Assembly (NCBI GenBank): GCA_021736785.1 | Contig: JAIPFF010000001.1 | Coordinates: 1-64,000 of the forward strand | Source: Thiohalocapsa sp. | Lineage (GTDB): Bacteria > Pseudomonadota > Gammaproteobacteria > Chromatiales > Chromatiaceae | Length of the DNA: 64,000 nucleotides | Reading direction: 5' to 3' | Shown here: positions 10,919 to 23,987 of the stretch, piece by piece | How positions within the stretch are numbered: position 1 is the stretch's first letter | How the letters are laid out: every line of letters begins with the position of its first letter | Position numbers and translations under genes: made by a program | The notes under the pieces: generated by a model | Database searches by the model: none | The model's input: only the letters and a program-made list of their open reading frames with translations | Told to the model about the DNA's origin: nothing

Positions 10919-11739
10919 GCATGCTCCTCCTTGCCGTGGTACCAGGGGAACAGCAGCCGCGAGAGCTGCTTCAGGCCCAGGTCGGTCAGGTACGCGAGCA
11001 GCGTGATCCAGGCCACGTAGGGCAGGATCACGTCCATGGCCAGGTAGCGGCGCACCAAAAAGATGCGGTAGCCGAGCCCCTCCGTGGAAGCGATGGCCTC
11101 GGCCGCGATCAGGAACAGCCAGGCGGCGCCGAGGGACAGGCGCACCGCATCGATCAGCCGCGGCAGCACCTGCGGCAGGATCACCCGCAGCATGATCTGC
11201 CAGGTGTTGCCGGCCAGGGTCTGGGCCTTGATCAGCTGCTCCCGCGGCAGTTCCTGTACCCGCTGCTGCAGGTCGCGGACGATGAAGGGCGCGATGCCGA
11301 ACACGATCAGCACCACCTTAGACAACTCGCCGAGGCCGAAGACGATGAACAGGATCGGCAGCAGCGCGAGCGGCGGGATCAGCGACAGGCTCGCGACAAA
11401 GGGTGCGAGCCCGGCGCGCAGATAGGGCAGTGCGCCGAGCAGCACACCGAAGGTCAGCCCGATCAGCGCGGCAATGCCGACACCGAGCGCCAGCCGCTGC
11501 AGGCTTGCCGCCGTGTCCTTCCACAATTCGATGTCTCCGGAGCGCTTGCTGGGCTCCGTGGCCAGGCGCGAGACCGTCTCGCCGAGCGTCGCGAACGACG
11601 GCAGCAGTTTGTCGTTCGGGTTCGCGGTGAGGCGCGCGTCGGAGGCAAACGCGTAGACGATCACCACCAGCACGAACGGCAGCAGGCCGAGCAGCAGTGC
11701 GGCGCCGCGGCGCGGACGCTGGTTGATGATGCGCTTCAT
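10915..11739 (-). CDS. ABC transporter permease (guanidine import)
   Basis: 274 residues with a membrane anchor near residue 15-35 and about five further membrane segments, the BPD_transp_1 layout of SsuC/TauC permeases. Seen: the cytoplasmic coupling loop around residues 160-190 (GNTWQIMLRVILPQVLPRL), the EAA-loop equivalent that contacts the ATPase. It overlaps the ATPase gene by ATGA and follows the binding-protein gene by 94 bases. Inner-membrane channel of the importer; substrate inferred from operon. Confidence 0.92.
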   Translation of the reverse strand: MKRIINQRPRRGAALLLGLLPFVLVVIVYAFASDARLTANPNDKLLPSFATLGETVSRLATEPSKRSGDIELWKDTAASLQRLALGVGIAALIGLTFGVLLGALPYLRAGLAPFVASLSLIPPLALLPILFIVFGLGELSKVVLIVFGIAPFIVRDLQQRVQELPREQLIKAQTLAGNTWQIMLRVILPQVLPRLIDAVRLSLGAAWLFLIAAEAIASTEGLGYRIFLVRRYLAMDVILPYVAWITLLAYLTDLGLKQLSRLLFPWYHGKEEHA

Positions 11740-11833
11740 GGGGTCGCCTGCGATGGTTGCGGAGCGAGGGTGGCCGGAACCGAGCCCGCGGCCGAGGCGT
11801 GCGTGGCACCCCGGCAGCAGGATGGTCTTGGCG

Positions 11834-12931
11834 TCAGAGTGCGCCGTCGGCCGCCATCTGCATGTAGCTCGAATCGAAGCGCAGCTTCACGTTATCGCCG
11901 CTGCCCTGGATGCTGTCGTCGGGGAAGGCGATGCCGACGAAGCCCGCGTCCGCCGCGCCCTCGCCGAGCAGCCCGTGGTCGAACGAGAACCGGGCGACCT
12001 TCTGCATGGTCGCCGGCAAGGCGTCGCTGTTGACGAAGGCGACCGCGTCGGCGGGCTCGTAGAACATCTTGGTGCTGGCGAGCTGGGCGTCGTAGCCGGC
12101 GAGATCGGTGCCGGAGGCCTTGCCCATCGCCGTGCGGGCGGCGATCCCGGCCTCGTCGTCCTTCGACATGATGGACATGATCTCGTACCAGGCGCCGACC
12201 AGCGCCTTGCCCAGGGCGGGGTTCTCTTGCAGCGTCTCGGTGTTGACCACCAGCAGGTCGATGATCTCGCCCGGGATTTGGCTGGAGTCGAACACCTTGG
12301 TCGTGCCGGACATGCCGAGGATCTCCGAGACCAGAGGATTCCAGGTGACCACCGCGCTGATGCCGCCGGCGCCGAAGGCCGCAACCAGGTCCGCATCGGA
12401 GGTATTGACGACGGTGACGTCGCGCTCGCGTAAGCCGACGCTGTCGAGCGCGCGGGCCAGCAGATAATGGGACACCGACAGCTCCACCAGATTGACCTCC
12501 TGGCCGGCGATGTCCTTGAGCTCGGTCTTGTCCTTCAGGATCACGGCATCGTTGCCGTTGGAGAAGTCGCCGGTGATCAGCGCCGTGGAGTCGACGCCGC
12601 CAGCGGCCGGGATGGTCAGCGCATCCATGTTGGTCATCACGCAGCCGTCGAAGCCACCCGCGGTGTACTGGTTGATGGACTCGACGTAGTCGTTGATCTG
12701 CACGACCTCGATGTCGATGCCGTACTTGTCGGCCCATTTGTCGACGATGCCGGATTCGGCGCCGAAGCCCCAGGGCATCCAGCCGACGTAGATGCTCCAG
12801 GCGATGCGAAAGCTGTCCTTGGCCATCGCGCCCGCCGGCGCCAGCAAAGCGACGAGCAGGAGCGTGAGAAGAGCGACGGGGGGCGTGCGCGAACCGCGGA
12901 CGGGCGGATGGGCTGTGCGGCGTTGAGACAT
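11834..12931 (-). CDS. ABC transporter substrate-binding protein (guanidine operon, NMT1/SsuA-like)
   Basis: 365 residues. Start ATG 12931 is chosen because it is preceded by a GGGAG Shine-Dalgarno and opens a classical signal peptide (hydrophobic core about residues 18-34, cleavage after AMA). The mature protein (FRIAWSIYVGWMPW...) is a periplasmic type II binding protein of the NitT/TauT class. First gene of the operon, 46 bases downstream of the guanidine-I riboswitch. The frame's earlier ATG (13051) would place the start inside the riboswitch and is rejected. Ligand guanidine is inferred from context. Confidence 0.92.
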   Translation of the reverse strand: MSQRRTAHPPVRGSRTPPVALLTLLLVALLAPAGAMAKDSFRIAWSIYVGWMPWGFGAESGIVDKWADKYGIDIEVVQINDYVESINQYTAGGFDGCVMTNMDALTIPAAGGVDSTALITGDFSNGNDAVILKDKTELKDIAGQEVNLVELSVSHYLLARALDSVGLRERDVTVVNTSDADLVAAFGAGGISAVVTWNPLVSEILGMSGTTKVFDSSQIPGEIIDLLVVNTETLQENPALGKALVGAWYEIMSIMSKDDEAGIAARTAMGKASGTDLAGYDAQLASTKMFYEPADAVAFVNSDALPATMQKVARFSFDHGLLGEGAADAGFVGIAFPDDSIQGSGDNVKLRFDSSYMQMAADGAL

Positions 12932-12976
12932 GGGGATCTCCCGTTGTCGGTTACTTGGGGAACGGCCGAGGAGAAC

Positions 12977-13130
12977 CTGGTGACAGGCGATCTCCCGGGC
13001 TTTTGTCCCGCCGTGTAACCTGTCGGGAGATGCGTGCCGACGCGGGTGCATCGGCGCGAAGCCGTCCGGGCAGGTCGGCAGCTCTCGGACCAGTCGCCCG
13101 CATCGTGCAGGCCGGAACCCTAGCCACCCA
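12977..13130 (-). promoter_or_regulatory. guanidine-I riboswitch (ykkC subtype 1)
   Basis: On the minus strand the leader contains all the conserved blocks of the ykkC class I aptamer in order and spacing: CTAGGGTTCCG (13123-13113), CTGGTCCGAGAG (~13093-13082), then ACACGGCGGGACAAAAGCC followed by CGGGAGA ending at 12991. Flanking GGTGGC and GTCACC segments can close the outer P1 stem. Known: this RNA binds guanidinium and switches on guanidine export or degradation genes. It sits 46-60 bases before the binding-protein start. No clear intrinsic terminator follows it; the GGGAGATC at the aptamer 3' end recurs at the gene's Shine-Dalgarno, so translational control is possible. Confidence 0.95.
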
Positions 13131-13201
13131 TTGAGCCGAATTGTAGCGTTGAGTCGACGGCAGACTCGGGTGCCGGTCGGTCTCCTCGTAAAGAAGCTGT
13201 A

Positions 13202-13217
13202 AGCAGCTTCCGCGCCA
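13202..13217 (-). promoter_or_regulatory. candidate sigma-54 promoter of the guanidine operon
   Basis: Minus strand reads TGGCGCGGAAGCTGCT, matching the sigma-54 consensus TGGCACGNNNNTTGCW at 10 of 12 defined positions, with the invariant GG and GC at exact spacing. It lies about 60 bases upstream of the riboswitch. A 7-bp inverted repeat (GAAGCTG-TAAG-CAGCTTC, 13193-13210) overlaps its -12 element. Nitrogen-dependent control is inferred. Confidence 0.5.
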
Positions 13218-13611
13218 GCTCATCCGGTCCGCAGTCGGCACCCGTCGCGCAGATGCGCCGGCGGCCGCGGCCGCGAACCGCCGAGATATTGAAGAAAGTC
13301 TTTTCAATCAAACATCTGGTGGTGACTGATCAGGCCGGATCGGCGCCTGCTTCTTCAGCTTTCCCGACGTCGCGGGCTGCCGCGTCGGCCCGCGTATACG
13401 CGCAGTGGTGCAGCTGCCGGATGCACCGGCGTGATGCGAAAGTCGGTTATTCGCCCTACACCGGTGCGCGGGAGGGCAGCATTGCCGCGGTCGCTTCCGC
13501 ATGCCGGCGCAGGCGCGTCCGCCATCGCGCGTCGGGCTACTGTCGTGCCGGCCGAGCCGTCCGCAGGCCTGGTGCACGAGGTGAGCGGGCAAGCGCGGAA
13601 GTCGCCCGGTG

Positions 13612-14017
13612 CTACGGCCAGATGCCGCGCTGCGTGACCATGTGCGCGAACCGCTCCAGTGCCTCTACCAGCGCCGCCGAACGGTACGCGCACCAACGCG
13701 CACTTCCATGTCATCAGGGCCGCCAGGGAAACGACCTCGGTCAGCGACACCTGCGGATGGAAGCGAATGCCGCCCTTGCCGGGGCCGAGCAGCCGGTTGG
13801 CCGCACACGGTAGCCGACGAAGCTCTCGACGTGACCATCGTCCATTTCGATCGGCACATTGACCGTGATCGTGCGCCGGGCACGCGGGGGAAGTCGACCA
13901 GCCCCGGCTCGAGCATGTTCAGGTGGCGGCGGGCGCGGACGAACTGCAGATCGATGACCCGCTGTGGCGCAAGCTCGCCGCCGCGGGGGCCGTCGGTGCC
14001 GCCGGCCGCGTCCGCGC

Positions 14018-14021
<4 letters not shown>
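13612..14021 (-). pseudogene. glutamate dehydrogenase remnant (frameshifted, internally deleted)
   Basis: Starts at ATG 14021 in an ATGA overlap with the glgP stop, so the ancestral gene was translationally coupled to it. Successive frames give: [10 protein letters not shown] (first frame), [23 protein letters not shown] (second), then [19 protein letters not shown] and [19 protein letters not shown] (third). These are the N-terminal landmarks of Glu/Leu/Phe/Val dehydrogenases, including the GGIRFHP and MTWKCA-PFGGA active-site segments. Right after PFGGA another frame reads a C-terminal-like [14 protein letters not shown] and stops at 13612. So at least two frameshifts and a deletion of most of the gene (roughly 270 or more codons relative to a ~420-residue enzyme) are visible. 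Confidence 0.85.
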
Positions 14022-16534
<2,513 letters not shown>

Positions 16535-16824
16535 GGTCTACCCCGAGATATTGATGATGAAAGCAACGGCGGGAGGCAACGGACTGCCGGGCATCCCGCT
16601 GGATGTTCGGATTGAGGGCTAAGATAACCCGCTCGGTGCGGCGGCGCGATAGGCCGGGACACCGTCAGCGCGTGTTTTTTTCAATGGGGTTCGAGAAAGG
16701 TCGGCAGCTTGCACGATGCTGGCGCGGCGACGGTGAACGATTCCCCGAACCGGTGCGCGAAACGCCTATTTCCTTCCTGTTGATCCGGGATCGGCTGATG
16801 GCCGTACCGGCGGCGCGTTGGGCA

Positions 16825-17339
16825 TCAGTAGTAGATCGCGGTCACGCGCCAGCCGAAGAGCGTCGGTTCCATGCGCAAGTGCAGCGGGCTCGTGCCGTCG
16901 GCGGCGATCCGGACGCGAAAGCCGTCCGGCGGATCATAAAACGCATAGCGTACGGCCGGCAGAAAGCCGCCTTCACCGCTGCTGCGCTCGCGCAGCAGGC
17001 CGTGCAGCCATTCGAGCGTCACCGTGCGCTGTAGGGTTTCGTTGCCGGGGCGGCGGATGCCCTGCTCGATCCATCCGATGAAGGCATCGGAGACCTCGCC
17101 GATGTCGCTGTTCGCTTCCTTGTTGAGGCGCCGGCGGATTTGGTCGCGAACGGCTTGGATGTCGACGCTGTGCTCGAGCGCCGACGGCGGTTCGCTCGTG
17201 ATCCGCTGGTTCAGTCGCCAGAGTCCGACATAGGGCCACAGCAGCAGGGCTGCCAGCACCAGCAGCAGCGACGGCCAGAGCCAGCGCGGAAGGCGCGGAT
17301 GGCGGATGTTGTCGAGCAGCAGGCGCCGGGGGGCTCGCG

Positions 17340-17343
<4 letters not shown>
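16825..17343 (-). CDS. DUF2939 family membrane-anchored protein
   Basis: 172 residues from GTG 17343, chosen because it forms a GTGA overlap with the stop of the upstream ABC-F gene. Seen: one membrane segment (~residues 20-40, WLWPSLLLVLAALLLWPYVGLW), then the DUF2939 pattern: YVGLWRLN, a VDIQAVRDQIRRRL segment and a C-terminal strand-rich part ending WRVTAIYY. Known: DUF2939 proteins are uncharacterised, with an N-terminal anchor and a small periplasmic domain. Function unknown; coupling to the ABC-F gene may be only transcriptional convenience. Confidence 0.85.
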
Positions 17344-19241
<1,898 letters not shown>

Positions 19242-20774
19242 TCAGCAGTCTCCGGGGGCGGCGGTCGGGTCGCTGTCGAGGCGTCGGTAGCCGATCGCTT
19301 CGCCCAGATGGGCCGTGCCGATGGCCTCGCTGCCGGCGAGATCGGCGATGGTGCGGCTCACCTTGAGCACCCGGTGATAGGCCCGCGCCGACAGACCGAG
19401 CTGCTTCAGAGCGCGGGTCAGCAGCGCGCGGCCGGCGGTATCCAACGCGCAGTCACGGTCGATTTCGGCGCCGGCCAGCGCGCTGTTGGGCTTGCCGGCC
19501 CGCTGCAGCTGCAGCTCCCGCGCGGTCTCCACCCGAGCGCGGACCGCATCGCTGGGCTCCGCGTGCGGGTCCGCCGGAGCGGCAACCTGATCCGGGGGCA
19601 GGCGCGGGACCTGCACTTGCAGGTCGATCCGATCGAGCAGAGGCCCCGAGATGCGGTTGCGATAACGCGCCACCTGCTCGGACGTGCAGCGGCAACGCCC
19701 GCTCTCGTCGCCCAAGTAGCCGCAAGGGCAGGGATTCATGGCCGCCACCAGCTGGAACCGGGCAGGGAAGTCCGCTTGCCGGGCGGCGCGCGAGATATGG
19801 ATGCGCCCGGACTCGAGTGGCTCGCGCAGGACCTCGAGGACACGGCGGTCGAATTCGGGCAATTCGTCCAGAAACAGCACGCCGAGATGGGCCAGCGAGA
19901 TCTCGCCCGGCCGGGGCACGCTGCCGCCGCCCACCAGGGCCACGCCGGACGCGGTGTGATGCGGGGAGCGGAACGGCCGTTCGCGCCAGCGCTCGGGATC
20001 GATGCCCGCACGGGAGCTGACGGATCTTACGGCGGCGCTCTGCAGGGCCTCGTCTTCGGTGAGCTCGGGCAGGATGCCGGGCAGGCGGTTCGCGAGCATG
20101 GACTTGCCGGTGCCCGGCGGGCCGACGAACAGCAGGCTGTGCGCCCCCGCCGCCGCGACCTCGAGCGCACGCTTGGCCTGCTGCTGGCCACGGACGTCGC
20201 CGAGGTCGGCGTAGCGCGGGCGCGCGCTGCGCAGCGCCGGCGCCGGCCGAGGCTCCAGGGGTGCACGGCCGTTCAGGTGCTCGCATACCTCGAGCAGGTG
20301 CTCGACCGGCAGCACGGTCAGGCCGTCCACCAGAGCCGCCTCGTCGGCGTTCGCGCGCGGCAGCACGAGCGCGCGCCCGGCGGCGCGTGCGGCGAGCGCT
20401 GCCGGCAGCACGCCGGTGACGGGGCGCAAGGCGCCGGTCAACGCCAGCTCGCCGAGAAACTCGTGGCGGGGGAGGGTGTCGGCGCGCACCTGATCGGACG
20501 CACCGAGGATACCGATGGCGATCGGAAGATCGAAGCGTCCGCCTTCCTTCGGCAGATCGGCAGGGGCCAGGTTGATGGTCACGCGGCCCGCCGGGAATCG
20601 GAAGTTGCCGTTGACGATGGCTCCGCGCACGCGATCCCTGCTCTCTTTGACGGCCATCTCCGGCAGACCGACGATGGACATGACGGGAAGTCCCGTGGCC
20701 GTCTGCACCTCGACGACCACTTCCGGTGCCTCGACGCCTTCACGGGCGCGGCTGTGCAGCACGCAGAGACCCAT
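19242..20774 (-). CDS. comM: ComM/YifB family AAA+ ATPase (Mg-chelatase-like)
   Basis: 510 residues. Seen: N-terminal ChlI-like domain (VEVQTATGLPVMSIVGLPEMAVKESRDRV, ~20-50), AAA+ domain with Walker A GPPGTGKSM (~218-226), the HTASGVALVGGG loop, Walker B GVLFLDELPEF, a Cys cluster CPCGYLGD with later CRC that is typical of the family, and a C-terminal lid. Known: ComM is a hexameric branch-migration helicase that helps integrate transformed DNA. Lies between ubiK and yheS on the same strand with 21 bases to ubiK. Confidence 0.95.
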   Translation of the reverse strand: MGLCVLHSRAREGVEAPEVVVEVQTATGLPVMSIVGLPEMAVKESRDRVRGAIVNGNFRFPAGRVTINLAPADLPKEGGRFDLPIAIGILGASDQVRADTLPRHEFLGELALTGALRPVTGVLPAALAARAAGRALVLPRANADEAALVDGLTVLPVEHLLEVCEHLNGRAPLEPRPAPALRSARPRYADLGDVRGQQQAKRALEVAAAGAHSLLFVGPPGTGKSMLANRLPGILPELTEDEALQSAAVRSVSSRAGIDPERWRERPFRSPHHTASGVALVGGGSVPRPGEISLAHLGVLFLDELPEFDRRVLEVLREPLESGRIHISRAARQADFPARFQLVAAMNPCPCGYLGDESGRCRCTSEQVARYRNRISGPLLDRIDLQVQVPRLPPDQVAAPADPHAEPSDAVRARVETARELQLQRAGKPNSALAGAEIDRDCALDTAGRALLTRALKQLGLSARAYHRVLKVSRTIADLAGSEAIGTAHLGEAIGYRRLDSDPTAAPGDC

Positions 20775-20795
20775 GCTGGCGGACCGGCGGCTGGC

Positions 20796-21128
20796 TCAGT
20801 CGGTCTGCTTCGGCTTTCGGTGCCCGGCACTGGCCGATCCCGTTCCGGCCGTTGCGGTCTTGGCCGATCGGGTTTTGGCCGCCGCCGGAGCAGCGGCCTC
20901 GAGCTCGGCGACTTTCGCCTCGAGGGCCTCGAGCTTCGAGCGCGTACGCGCAAGCACGGCCGCCTGGACGTCGAATTCATCGCGCGTCACCAGGTCGAGC
21001 TTATCCAGTCCGGATTCGAGCGTTGCTCGAAAGCTGCGAGTGACGTCTTCCTGCAACACTTGCACGCCTTTGGGCATGCTCGCCGCGAGTCGCCGTACGA
21101 GGTCGTCAAGTTGTTTCGGGTCGACCAT
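20796..21128 (-). CDS. ubiK: UbiK/BMFP family ubiquinone-biosynthesis accessory factor
   Basis: 110 residues. Seen: the family start MVDPKQLDDLVRRLA, the amphipathic segment LQEDVTRSFRATLESGLDKL and the LVTRDEFDVQ element leading into a coiled coil (~65-80), followed by a low-complexity Ala/Thr/Lys tail. Known: UbiK is needed for efficient aerobic ubiquinone synthesis and forms a complex with UbiJ; it interacts with membranes through the N-terminal helix. First gene of the ubiK-comM-yheS-DUF2939 unit, divergent from the nitrogen-regulated porin gene. Confidence 0.92.
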   Translation of the reverse strand: MVDPKQLDDLVRRLAASMPKGVQVLQEDVTRSFRATLESGLDKLDLVTRDEFDVQAAVLARTRSKLEALEAKVAELEAAAPAAAKTRSAKTATAGTGSASAGHRKPKQTD

Positions 21129-21206
21129 TTGCTGATCCCTGGGGTGCGGTGATGTCTTCTAACGCCATTATAAGGGTAGGCGTCCGGGCGCGTTGGAGCA
21201 ATTCTT

Positions 21207-21264
21207 TGCACCGTTCTAGTGCGCCCTACACCGTTTTTCCGTGTGCTATTGCACCGAATTTGCG
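21207..21264 (+). promoter_or_regulatory. two NtrC-like binding sites
   Basis: Site 1 (21208-21222) reads GCAC-7 bases-GTGC, the exact half-sites and spacing of the NtrC consensus TGCACCAAAATGGTGCA. Site 2 (21249-21263) reads GCAC-7 bases-GCGC, one mismatch. They are ~41 bases apart and roughly 100-150 bases upstream of the expected transcription start, the usual enhancer distance. Confidence 0.65.
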
Positions 21265-21331
21265 CGCTTGTGTGTTGTATGTGGGCAACAGCGACGTCGT
21301 GAAGCGTTGGTTTCCCGGTACATCCTCGTTT

Positions 21332-21347
21332 TGGCACGACGGATGCT
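21332..21347 (+). promoter_or_regulatory. sigma-54 promoter of the porin-glnK-amtB unit
   Basis: TGGCACGACGGATGCT matches the sigma-54 consensus TGGCACGNNNNTTGCW at all but one defined position with exact GG/GC spacing. Expected transcription start is near 21358, about 90 bases before the porin ATG. Together with the NtrC-like sites upstream it predicts induction by nitrogen limitation. Confidence 0.85.
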
Positions 21348-21450
21348 TGTCATCTAATCGCAATCCGCCCCCGCGGCGTATCACCCCAGCTAGGCGGTGC
21401 TGTCTCGAACGCCGCCCGCCACACGTGAAATAAGACAAGAGGTACAAAAA

Positions 21451-22206
21451 ATGGAAAGCAAATTTGCCCGCACGGCCGCCGCGGTCGGCGCTTTGATGAT
21501 CGGCACAACCTTGCTGCCGGTGTCTCCGGCCATGGCCCAAGAGCCGTGGTCGTTCTCCGCCAACATCGGCGCCGTTTCCAACTATATGTGGCGCGGCACC
21601 TCGCAAACCGGTGATCAACCGGCGATTCAGGGTGGCCTCGACGCCGGCCACGAGAGCGGCTTCTACGCCGGCACGTGGGTGTCCAATGTCGACTTCGGTG
21701 ACGACGGGGCGAGCTATGAGCTCGACCTGTATACCGGTTTCGGCGGTGCCATCAACGACGACTTCAGCTACGACATTTCAGCCATTTACTACGCCTACCC
21801 GGACGGGCGAGATTCCGACTTCGCCGAGCTCGGCGCGAGCGGCACCTTCAAGTGGTTCACGCTCGGTCTTGCCTACACGGTGTACGGCGAGAACGATGAC
21901 GGTCTCTTCGACGACGGGGACATCTACTACTACGCGGGGGTCGATCTTCCGCTGCCCTACGACTTCGGGTTCAGCCTGCGCGGCGGTTACTACGACTTCA
22001 CCAACGGCGACGTGGAGATCGGTGTCGACGACGCCGGCTTCGCCATCACCGAAAGTGCGGATTACTGGAACTACGGCGCTTCCATCAGCCGCGACGCCGG
22101 CGATTTCGGCACCTTCGCGCTGAACTGGGACCAGAACAACGGCGATCAAAACGTCGGCTTCGATCCGGACCCGAAGTTTTGGGTGAGCTGGCTCAAGGAA
22201 TTTTGA
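21451..22206 (+). CDS. TorF family putative outer-membrane porin (Gcw_chp)
   Basis: 251 residues. Start ATG 21451 has an AGAGG ribosome site and opens a signal peptide cleaved after AMA (~residue 28). The mature protein is acidic, strand-rich and ends in phenylalanine, as outer-membrane barrels do; SANIGAVSNYMWRGTSQT is the characteristic start of the Gcw_chp/TorF family. Known: the family is often found beside glnK-amtB. Here it is the first gene behind a sigma-54 promoter and 84 bases before glnK, so a role in letting a nitrogen source cross the outer membrane is a reasonable inference. Confidence 0.9.
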   Translation: MESKFARTAAAVGALMIGTTLLPVSPAMAQEPWSFSANIGAVSNYMWRGTSQTGDQPAIQGGLDAGHESGFYAGTWVSNVDFGDDGASYELDLYTGFGGAINDDFSYDISAIYYAYPDGRDSDFAELGASGTFKWFTLGLAYTVYGENDDGLFDDGDIYYYAGVDLPLPYDFGFSLRGGYYDFTNGDVEIGVDDAGFAITESADYWNYGASISRDAGDFGTFALNWDQNNGDQNVGFDPDPKFWVSWLKEF

Positions 22207-22230
22207 GCCGTCGCCGAGCGAGGCGCTTAA

Positions 22231-22629
<399 letters not shown>

Positions 22630-22654
22630 CGTATCCACCAGGAGGTAACTCGCA

Positions 22655-23920
22655 GTGGAAGACAGCATTGTCCAACTCGCGTATTCACTGGATACGTTTT
22701 ATTTTCTCATCTCCGGCGCCCTGGTCATGTGGATGGCCGCCGGGTTCGCGATGCTCGAGGCCGGCTTGGTCCGTGCCAAGAACACCGCCGAGATCCTGAC
22801 CAAAAATGTCGCGCTCTACTCGATCGCGAGCATCATGTACATGGTGATCGGCTACGGCATCATGTATCCGGCCGGCGGCAACGGCGTGATCCCCCAGATC
22901 AACTGGAGCTTCATGTTCGGTGGCGACAACAGCGTCGAAGATGTGCTGGCCAGCGACGGCGACATCTACTACTCCGGCATGTCCGACTTCTTCTTCCAGG
23001 TCGTGTTCGTGGCAACCGCCATGTCCATCGTGTCCGGCGCCGTGGCCGAGCGCATGAAGCTCTGGGCCTTCCTGTTGTTCGCCGTGATCATGACCGGCTT
23101 CATCTACCCGGTCCAGGGCTACTGGAAGTGGGGCGGCGGCTGGCTCGACGGCCTCGGCTTCAACGACTTCGCCGGCTCCGGCATTGTGCACCTCGCGGGC
23201 GCCTCTGCAGCCCTGGCCGGTGTGCTGCTGCTCGGCGCGCGCAAGGGTAAGTACGGCAAGGACGGCTCCATCAATGCCATCCCCGGCGCCAATCTGCCGC
23301 TGGCCACGCTCGGTACCTTTATCCTCTGGCTCGGCTGGTTCGGGTTCAACGGCGGCTCGCAACTGGTGGTGTCGAACATCAGCGACGCCAACTCCGTCGC
23401 CGCTGTCTTCGTCAACACCAACATGGCTGCCGCCGGCGGTCTGGTGCTGGCGCTGATCACCGCGCGCCTGCTGTTCGGCAAGGCCGACCTGACCATGGCC
23501 CTGAACGGTGCGCTGGCCGGCCTGGTCGCCATTACCGCCGAGCCGCTGACGCCGAGCCCGTTGGCCGCGACCCTGATCGGCGGTGTCGGCGGCGTCATCG
23601 TGGTCTTTGCCATCCTGTCGCTCGACAAGCTGCGGGTGGATGATCCGGTCGGTGCCATTTCGGTGCACGGCGTGGTGGGTATGTGGGGCCTGATGGCGGT
23701 GCCGATCACCAACACCGATGCCACCTTCGGCGCGCAGGCCATCGGTCTGGGTGCAATCCTCGCCTGGGTCTTCATCACCTCCTTCATCGTCTGGCTCCTG
23801 ATCAAATTGATCATGGGCATCCGCGTCAGCGAAGAAGAGGAGTACGAGGGCGTCGATGTCGGAGAGTGCGGCCTCGAGGCTTATCCGGAGTTCGTCGGAG
23901 CTCGAGGCGCCGGGAAGTAG
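22655..23920 (+). CDS. amtB: ammonium transporter
   Basis: 421 residues from GTG 22655, chosen because AGGAGG lies at the right distance. About eleven membrane segments; no cleaved signal is obvious. Seen: the twin pore histidines His179 (GIVHLAGASAAL) and His338 (ISVHGVVGMWG), phenylalanine gate region, and a cytosolic C-terminal tail (~395-421) that would contact GlnK. Conducts ammonia/ammonium across the inner membrane. Ends with a good terminator hairpin. Confidence 0.97.
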   Translation: MEDSIVQLAYSLDTFYFLISGALVMWMAAGFAMLEAGLVRAKNTAEILTKNVALYSIASIMYMVIGYGIMYPAGGNGVIPQINWSFMFGGDNSVEDVLASDGDIYYSGMSDFFFQVVFVATAMSIVSGAVAERMKLWAFLLFAVIMTGFIYPVQGYWKWGGGWLDGLGFNDFAGSGIVHLAGASAALAGVLLLGARKGKYGKDGSINAIPGANLPLATLGTFILWLGWFGFNGGSQLVVSNISDANSVAAVFVNTNMAAAGGLVLALITARLLFGKADLTMALNGALAGLVAITAEPLTPSPLAATLIGGVGGVIVVFAILSLDKLRVDDPVGAISVHGVVGMWGLMAVPITNTDATFGAQAIGLGAILAWVFITSFIVWLLIKLIMGIRVSEEEEYEGVDVGECGLEAYPEFVGARGAGK

Positions 23921-23951
23921 CGTCAGACCATCAGACGCGTCATGCTTGCAG

Positions 23952-23976
23952 CGGGGCCCTCGGGCCCCGTTTTCGT
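23952..23976 (+). terminator. rho-independent terminator after amtB
   Basis: Hairpin CGGGGCCC-TC-GGGCCCCG (8-bp perfect stem) followed by TTTTCG. Lies 32 bases past the amtB stop and between convergent genes. Confidence 0.85.
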
Positions 23977-23987
23977 TTGCGGGCGGG

